Source of the DNA: Tenrec ecaudatus
Lineage: Eukaryota > Chordata > Mammalia > Afrosoricida > Tenrecidae
Direction: 5' to 3'
DNA: 64,000 bases
NCBI RefSeq assembly: GCF_050624435.1
Contig: NC_134539.1
Coordinates: forward strand, 45,664,001 to 45,728,000
Part shown: piece after piece, positions 57,835 to 64,000 of the stretch
Numbering within the stretch: position 1 is the first letter of the stretch
Layout: the number at the start of each line of letters is the position of its first letter
The notes under the pieces: model-generated
The model's input: only the letters and a program-made list of their open reading frames with translations
Databases searched by the model: none
What the model was told of the DNA's origin: nothing
Translations under genes and position numbers: made by a program

Positions 57835-58735
57835 TCTCCTCGACCTTTTGCCAAACCAGATGCTGCCCCGGGGCACCTCCCTTCCCACCCATTACTCTTT
57901 CTCTGCCATCAACCTGCCCGAGAGACTTCCTAAATGTCCCGAGACCTGCTATGATGAGACAGGCAGGACAAATCCCTCTTTCTGATAAAAACTCAGTCAC
58001 AGATATCTTGCTGAATCTCCTCCTAACTGGACTTTTCAAAAGGCAAATCTGATCATTTCCTCTCCTTGATTAAAATCGGCCTCATTTTTTCAAGATAGAG
58101 AGTTCTCAACCTGTGGGTCATAACCCCTTGGGGGGGGTTTCAAATGACTCTTTCACAGGGGTCACCCAATTATCATGGTAGCAAAATGACAGTGTTGAAG
58201 TAGCAATGAAAATAATGTTATGGTTGGGGGTCACCACCACACGAGGAACTGTATGAAAGGGTGGCGGCATGAGGAAGGTGGAGAACCCCTGCTCAAGGTG
58301 AAGTTCCCAGATCCTCCCCAGCACTAGGAAGGCCTGTGGACAAGCTCAACCACCCTCCCCCCTTCTTGGGCTGCCCCTGTCTCCACACGCCGCACTCAGT
58401 CCTCATCTGATACCTGAGTTCCATGTCGGATTGAACGCCTTGTTCTTCTCAACTACTTCGGACATCTCATTTTTGCTGCTTGGAATCCTATGGTCTCTCA
58501 GCTCCTTCAGCAAACTCTGCTGGGTTTACTTGATTCCTTGTGACTCAGTGTAGCCACCACTGGGAAAGTCACCCCTGATTCCCAGGACAGGTTTGAGGTC
58601 CTCTTGTAGGATCTCCTAGACCCCAGTACCTCTAACAGGACTGATCACCATTATTTGACCTTCCTGTGACTTTCACACTACACCATGAGCTGTCTGGTAG
58701 CAAGCCTGCATTTTTATCCCCCTATCACCAGCACC
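57835..58735 (+). repeat. L2 LINE, interrupted by SPIN
   Basis: 'caaatctgatcatttcctct' + 'ccttgattaaaatcggcctc' matches the L2 ORF2 end (tctgatcatgtcactcccctg). After the SPIN insertion it continues to 'ctgtgactttcacactacac', then 'cctgcatttttatcccccta'. Ancient and frame-broken. Confidence 0.6.
58089..58299 (+). mobile_element. SPIN hAT transposon, complete nonautonomous copy
   Basis: The 195-bp element occupies 58097-58291. Left end 'agagagttctcaacctgtgg', then 'gactctttcacaggggtcac', 'atgttatggttgggggtcac', 'acgaggaactgtatgaaagg', right end 'gaaggtggagaacccctg'. The ends are inverted repeats (ttctcaacct / aggtggagaa) of the SPIN type. 8-bp flanks TTCAAGAT (58089-58096) and CTCAAGGT (58292-58299) match at 6 of 8, consistent with a decayed hAT target-site duplication. 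No transposase; mobilised in trans in the past. SPIN spread by horizontal transfer into a few tetrapod lineages including tenrec. Confidence 0.9.
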
Positions 58736-58736
58736 A

Positions 58737-58930
58737 AGGAGCCCTGGTGGTGTAGTAGCTATGTGTTAGGCTGCTAACCAGAAGTTTGGCAGTTTGAATC
58801 CATTATTGCTGCCCAGTCTCTAAGGAAGAAAGATGAGACAGTCTTGCAAACACACAGGGACAGTTCTACCCCTGTCTATGGGGTCCCTTTGAGTTAGAAC
58901 GGACTCAAGGTGAGTGGGTTTTATGGCAGC
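58737..58930 (+). mobile_element. AfroSINE
   Basis: 'aaggagccctggtggtgtag', 'taggctgctaaccagaagtt', 'ggaagaaagatgagacagtc', 'tctatggggtccctttgagt' and 'tagaacggactcaaggtgag'. Inserted directly after the L2. Confidence 0.9.
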
Positions 58931-58931
58931 A

Positions 58932-60795
58932 CCTGGCATCAAAGGGGCACTCAGTGAGAGCTTGCACAATAAGTGCAGGAAAGGAATTAAAGCAAGTCAG
59001 GAGATGTGCTCTGGGAATCACAGTCTTGTACCTTTGAGGTAGGCTCTGGGCTCTGGAAACAAGCATCCCCCAAAGGAAGAACTCGCTGTGAGATTTCCCA
59101 GGAATACGGAGCAGAATGCAGTCCAAGGCCACTGGACCACCCTGAAAAAGCAAAGCCCTCTTCTCAGAATTGCATGGGAATCCCCTCCACCCACCCTGTG
59201 CTCTCAGCAGACACAGTCTGGGAATGGGGTGTCACATATTTTGGGTCTGTGCTGTGCTGCTCCAAAGTCAAAGGGAGCGACATTCTCTAGGAATAAAGAC
59301 TGCACACAGGCCTGCTGATTAGGAATATATTTTTAAACCAAAAAGTTTGGAAAGAGTTAAGCAGCCTGGAAGCTTTTAGTGATCTGCAGCAAATGGGATT
59401 CAGCGGAGAGACCTCCCAGGATGTAGGACTTGTCCCAGACAGAATGAAAGCTTCCCAGATCTGCTAAAGATTTCTAGGGGCTTAAGTAATTAGCCAAAGA
59501 TCTATTTGCAGTGGGTCCTCGAATTGGGCGCTAAGACTCTGAGGGTCTGTTCTCATGAAAGACCTGCATATTCAGCGTCTGTGGCCCAGCTGATGGGCAA
59601 ATGTTAGGCAATATAGGCTTAGTTAAGACAGTTCCACTAGGTCCCTAAGACAGAGCTAAACAGAAAAATTTCAAACAGGTCTAGTTTGCCTCTGACACAG
59701 ATACATCACTGGTGCCTCTCCCCTGCGCTCCATATCTTGATCACTAAATTTGAAACCAACTGAAACAATGCTCCCAGGAGACAAAATATTCTCCGCCACA
59801 AACAGGACAGGAATTGGTCGAAACCGCAGAGCAGGTGAGAGGGTTAGTTAGTCTCTGGACTCTCAAGTGGGTTGAACTCTGGCTCTGTTATTTGTTGCAT
59901 GACTTGTTTCCTTCACCTCCAAATCTCCATTTCCATATATATATTTTAATGGAATAAATCAGAAGACCTGTAAGAGTAAGGATTCAATAGAGAAAGGAGT
60001 CAATATATAGCCACTGAGAACCCCCAGGCAGACAGTAAAATCAAGAAAGTTCAGCCACGACTAGTGTTCTTGATGCTCTGAGGTACAGGACAGTCACCTC
60101 CCAGATATGGGATGGAATACTGGATGAAGAGGTTCATCTCATATTCCAAAGGTACCCTGTAATTTCACCTATAGATGGTCATGAATCTGTATTTTTTTCT
60201 CTTCCCACCAACTCATATTTATTGGCATCATATGTTAGGCTGTGAGGCTACGGAATTGACTAGCCTGTGGTCCCAACACTGTGAACATTCTGAGAAATGG
60301 AGGAGTCAGATTTTTAAAAACATCCTCAGATAATCAGACCCATTTCATTACAGTGTGATAAATCAAGAGAGAGAGGGAGACAGACAGGGCTGTAGGAGCC
60401 TGATGTGTGTGGAAGGACTTTTGAAGGACATAGGCACAAGGCGAAACTCAAAAGAATTAAAAGGAGTTAGTTTGCTGAAGAAAGACATCAGGGAAAGAAT
60501 GTTGGAAGCAGGCAAAGCAGTCAGAAGAAAGGCCTGGATATGCCCCTTGGTTTGGGAATGGTTGGAATGACCTGGAGATGTGAGCCTAGAGTGGAAGGGC
60601 AGTAATCAAGCTGGAGCTAGATGGGGGTAGAAGCCTCCTGGGGAGAAGACTTGGGTGGAATGCAGATTTATCATCCTTGTTACCATTGGCATTTGGAGCA
60701 AAATAATTCTTTGTTTATGGGCACTTTTTCTGTGCTTTGTAAAATGCTCAGCTTCAACACTGGCCCGACCCATTAGATTTCAGAAACCAAATCCT
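58932..60795. other. Low-repeat stretch
   Basis: Contains one MIR-like piece (59825-59950). 59330-59720 is repeat-free, with homeodomain-like 'taagtaattagcc' (about 59484), and could be a noncoding regulatory block. No exon recognised. Confidence 0.4.
59825..59950 (+). repeat. MIR (weak)
   Basis: 'tgaactctggctctgttatt' followed by 'tgttgcatgacttgtttcct' and 'caaatctccatttccata' resembles the MIR 5' and core. Confidence 0.5.
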
Positions 60796-60797
60796 CC

Positions 60798-60941
60798 TCC
60801 TGAATGTCACCATCAAGTATCCCCAACATTGTCAAAGGTCCTCTAGGTAAGAAGTTTGCATCCAGTTGCATCCTGAATGTCACCATCAAGTATCCCCAAC
60901 ATTGTCAAAGGTCCTCTAGGTAAGAAGTTTGCATCCAGTTG
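60798..60941. repeat. 71-bp perfect tandem duplication (period 73)
   Basis: The segment starting 'tcctgaatgtcaccatcaag' at 60798-60868 recurs without a mismatch at 60871-60941. Only the two-base spacer 'ca' (60869-60870) separates them. Identity indicates a recent duplication, a polymorphism or an assembly artefact. Confidence 0.95.
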
Positions 60942-61218
60942 AGAATCACTGGGATAAAATGAGGACTTTAAGCATTATTCTGGGATAGAGACCAATGTGA
61001 CACAGTCAGATGCACATTTGATTTAGATTTTTCTGGATTAGAGACAGCACAAAGATATCCAATCTAGTTCAGGGCGATTGCAGTTGTCTAAGAAGGGAAT
61101 TGTATCTAAGAAAGGAAATGCAAATGGCTGTAGGAATGGCGACAAAAGGGCAGGCTCAGTAGATAATATATATATTCATATATATTTTTTCTCTGTGCTT
61201 TGAAGGGAAAAGTAAATA

Positions 61219-61220
61219 TA

Positions 61221-61262
<42 letters not shown>
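61219..61262. repeat. (TG)n(TA)n microsatellite
   Basis: A compound dinucleotide run of about 44 bp, six TG units then about 14 TA units. The TA part can extrude a cruciform; likely polymorphic. Confidence 0.95.
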
Positions 61263-61264
<2 letters not shown>

Positions 61265-61479
61265 AAAGATGGTCCCCTATGTAAATGAAGGGTAATGGGT
61301 AAGGGGTGATGAGTCATCAATTCTTCTCCAAAGACAAAAAAATACATATATGAATTATTTATAAGTCTGCAGAAGAATTACAAATACCATTGCTACCAGT
61401 ATTTACATTGCAAGTTGAAATTGAGAGCACCATTTTTCAAACTCAAAATTTGCATAATAGGTTCCTAAATTGCGTTTCA

Positions 61480-61610
61480 TAGTCCCTACATTTCAGATGG
61501 AGAAGGTGAGCTCTAGAGGGCTGAAGATTGACTCAAACCCACACAGTCAGTAAATTGGAGCATTTGGACTCACTTTTGAGTGCAAAATTCCATTCTCTTT
61601 CCACAATATC
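61480..61610 (+). repeat. MIR
   Basis: 'ccctacatttcagatggaga', 'cccacacagtcagtaaattg', 'gtgcaaaattccattctctt' fit the MIR core and 3' part. Confidence 0.65.
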
Positions 61611-62029
61611 CTGAAAGATGTTTAAGAAACATTAGATCTATGGTATTTTGATTCTTTGGAATCAATTCAATCAGGGGTATTTTAAAACCAGCTCCATCTA
61701 GGTTTTTCAAACAATGAATTTCCAAGCAAATACCTCATAAAAATTATACAGGGGAGGAGAACCAAAGAAAGACCTGGAAATTTGGGGGTGACTTGTGCAC
61801 ACTCTCCCCCAACCCCTGTCCATGCCCCCCCACCCCACCGGCACCTTATTCTGGCGCCGATTAAGAATTTGTTCTCCCTTTTCTTCCAGCCCAGAGCCCT
61901 GTAACCAGAGCTCAGCAACTCATGGTGAGGCACCCACTCCCTCCTGTACTTGTCCCCAGAAACTGTGTGCAGGCTTCTATGTTGTGGTCAGTCACGGAAA
62001 GGCCACTGATGGACAGAGACAACCAAATC

Positions 62030-62420
62030 ATCTACTTAATTTGATTTAATTTCCTCTCGTTGCTGAAAACTCTGTATCACGTTTGGAAAGGGAAAAACAT
62101 AAGCTTCGCCCCCCTCCCCCCCGGCTTGGTGTAAAGTTTACAGCTGATAAATCTGTCTAAATGTTGTTAACAGGTCAAGTGCACCTGGGGGCTGCACATG
62201 ATTTCCCAGACCCATGAAGAGTGCCTGTGTTTCCCCTGGGGGGCTCACACATCATTTATTACACTCTTTGGAAAGCTTGGCTGGTTGGCTGTGCCCGGCC
62301 CCTCCTTCACCCCTAGTTTGAAAGCTTGTTCCATTTACAGAGCTTTCCAGCAAGTCTAAGGGGAAAAGGAATTGTGTGAGGAATGTCAGTATTGTTCTGC
62401 ACATGGGGCAAGAAATACAC
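62030..62420. promoter_or_regulatory. Repeat-free block, candidate noncoding element
   Basis: Sequence with 'cttaatttgatttaatttcc', 'gtaaagtttacagctgataa' (palindromic GTAAA-xxTTTAC) and 'catttattacactctttgg'. No transposon similarity. A regulatory role is a guess based on texture. Confidence 0.25.
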
Positions 62421-62589
62421 AAACTGGGGGAGTTTTTCAACCTCCCGCGTTGCATACTCGTTCCATTGAATGGATGGAGTAGCTGGGTCCTGGAGGTGCA
62501 GTCACCACTCAGCTGCCCGTGGAAGGTGGGAAGAAACCAGGAGTTATCCCAAGCTTATGACAGCTGACGTCCTCTGCTCGGTATTCTGC

Positions 62590-62720
62590 TTCCTTGTCTC
62601 ATTAATTTTCACCACAATCCTGAGAGCGATTCCCCCTTGATCATCCTTTTCTCAAAGGAAATTTGGACAGAGAATATGAATGACTTCCTCAAGGCCACTC
62701 AGCAAGTGAGTGACAGAACT
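62590..62720 (+). repeat. MIR
   Basis: 'ttaattttcaccacaatcct', 'tgacttcctcaaggccactc', 'agcaagtgagtgacagaact' match the MIR 3' half. Confidence 0.7.
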
Positions 62721-62947
62721 AACTATATGTATTCTTCATTCGGCCATCGGTTGTTTGCCTGCTATTGCTCAACACTGTTTGGGGCGCGAAATATACATTC
62801 ATGAATGAAAATGACTACAATGTCTTCTCTCTATATAAAAAAAAATATATATATGTATGTATATTGATAGTTTTACATCTCTAGAAAATATAGGGTATGG
62901 TTTAGGCACCAAAGGTCATCACTGATATTCTCCCAAATATCTCCCAA

Positions 62948-63186
62948 CAGTAAGTATTACACCTCCCAGCAGTATTACACCTCCCAGCAGTATTAAATCT
63001 CCCAGCAGTATTAAATCTCCCAGCAATATTACACCTCCCAGCAGTATTACACCTCCCAGCAATATTACATCTCCAAGTAGTATTACACCTCCCAGCAGTA
63101 TTACACCTCCCGGCAGTATTATACCTCCCAGCAGTATTACACCTCCCAGCAGTATTACACCTCCCAGCAGTATTACATCTCCCAGC
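62948..63186. repeat. 18-bp minisatellite, about 13 units
   Basis: Unit AGCAGTATTACACCTCCC with scattered substitutions (ACACC to AAATC or ATACC, GCAG to GCAA). Because 18 is divisible by 3, two minus-strand frames stay open as six-residue repeats (AGRCNT and LLGGVI), giving artificial 100-157 codon frames. No spacers are present, so this is not a CRISPR. Confidence 0.95.
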
Positions 63187-63800
63187 CACGCATGGGGCTT
63201 GCTCTGGCAAATGAGTGCTATGCGGAGCTGCTGTGGACAGGAGCTTTTAATAGCTGGTTTGAGACCTTCTGGAACACTCTCTGTCCCCTGCCACAGTGAT
63301 GGGAAGGATTCTAGGTAGCTGTTGGTCATTCCCGGAGCTGTAGAGGTCAGCTGTAGGAAAACTGGGCAGCAATATGCAAGCGGGCGATTCAACTGCTACA
63401 AGAGGAAACAGGAGAAGTGTCCTGTCTGCAAGCGCACGGTGCCAGGCAGGGCTCTACATTTCATAGACCAGCCTCCACTCTGCCACTCCCCGCCCCACCG
63501 TCTATGGATTGAAATTCGCGGTTGAATTAAGCAGGTTTATATCTCGATGTCCTGCTTCCAGTGCGATTGATGTCCTTCACCACACATCAGTAAGGGAAAA
63601 GGAAGAGTCGTCCATGTTCACACAGAAAAATCGATTCTTTCTCTCTAAAATGAAGCGCGATGTATTTATTTGGAGGGATGTCTTCAAAGAAATCCAGGGA
63701 TTCCTGTAAAATACCCAGGCCGCTTTCACAGTCCCAGAGAAGTCGGTGAAATTTCTTTCGCTGTGCAATACTTGATTAAGGGCTGACTGCACACTAGCTA
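63187..63800. other. Unique stretch
   Basis: 63480-63780 has no repeat content ('gcggttgaattaagcaggtt', 'aaatgaagcgcgatgtattt') and could be conserved noncoding DNA. A frame at 63322-63525 includes CPVCKR but is not part of a recognisable RING domain. Confidence 0.4.
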
Positions 63801-64000
63801 ATATAATTACATATTGTTTTGTGATTAATCATTATGCTTTAATTATGTTCAATTTGTAACAATGACAATACATCCTGCGTATCAGATATTTACATGATGA
63901 CTTGTAACAGTAGCAAAATGAGAGTTATTAAGTACCAACGAAAATAATTTTATGGTTGGGGTCACCACAACATGAGGAACTGTATGAAAGGGTCACGGCA
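63800..64000 (+). mobile_element. SPIN hAT transposon, partial (window edge)
   Basis: 'acatattgttttgtgattaa' + 'tcattatgctttaattatgt', 'tcaatttgtaacaatgacaa', 'tcctgcgtatcagatattta', then the section shared with the 58-kb copy: 'ttttatggttggggtcacca' and 'aactgtatgaaagggtcacg'. It includes internal sequence absent from the 58-kb copy. The left inverted repeat is not visible, so it is 5'-truncated or rearranged; the right end lies beyond the window. Confidence 0.9.

Larger units (their letters stand above)
60945..62945. other. Mostly unique stretch
   Basis: Contains a (TG)n(TA)n microsatellite, two MIRs, an AT run at 62837-62865 and a repeat-poor block at 62030-62420. No exon recognised. Confidence 0.45.

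Noticed and set aside
62948..63186. CRISPR-like array
   Set aside because: Units are contiguous with no spacers and the host is a mammal.
62902..63392. Repetitive-protein genes (102 and 157 codons) with six-residue repeats
   Set aside because: Produced by the 18-bp minisatellite; two different frames are open at once, which argues against coding.
63322..63525. Possible RING/zinc-finger fragment (CPVCKR)
   Set aside because: Only one short Cys pair context; no preceding Cys/His ligands at RING spacing, no splice sites and no homologous flanks.

Overview
This window is nuclear DNA of a placental mammal, and everything recognisable in it is interspersed repeat or noncoding sequence. I found no exon, tRNA, rRNA, prokaryotic operon or CRISPR array that I can support. 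The best fit is an afrotherian, most likely a tenrec (Echinops-like). About twenty-five copies of the tRNA-derived AfroSINE are present, with a GGAGCCCTGGTGG-like head and a tail like AGGGTCGCTATGAGTC..GACTCxATGGCAGTG. There are also many RTE/BovB-like LINE pieces whose 3' end shares that tail, a LINE-1-type 3' end found in repeated copies, and two pieces of the SPIN hAT transposon. SPIN is known from only a few mammal lineages, tenrec among them. The family assignments come from memory of consensus sequences and no search was run.

Layout. 1-5380: low-repeat sequence with MIR traces. 5381-7330: a long minus-strand RTE with an internal deletion. 7.3-14.8 kb: L2, MIR, AfroSINEs and a 1-kb L1 3' end (10131-11127) with clear target-site duplications. 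14.8-20 kb: mostly unique DNA, including a repeat-poor, motif-rich block (18.78-19.72 kb) with an RFX-type X-box and an ISRE-like triplet. 20.4-28.6 kb: dense in transposons, including a plus-strand RTE split by a 2.5-kb L1 insertion with an inverted internal structure. 28.6-44.6 kb: mostly unique, with scattered SINEs, a second hAT MITE at 41.5 kb and a candidate conserved noncoding block at 35.2-35.8 kb. 44.6-50.5 kb: deeply nested transposons. An ERVL-type LTR contains an ERV2-type LTR and an L1 fragment, and a decayed mariner contains another L1 fragment. 50.5-58.9 kb: unique DNA, RTE pieces, a MaLR-like LTR, and an L2 containing a complete 195-bp SPIN MITE. 58.9-64 kb: unique DNA with a perfect 71-bp tandem duplication, an 18-bp minisatellite and a second SPIN copy cut by the window edge.

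No genes work together here. The readable story is the order of insertion: L2 and MIR are oldest, then MaLR/ERVL, mariner and RTE, then AfroSINE, L1, ERV2 and hAT elements inside them. The open reading frames of 60-190 codons are explained by repeats or chance and were not annotated as genes. A few low-repeat blocks may be regulatory elements of a gene outside the window; that is inference.
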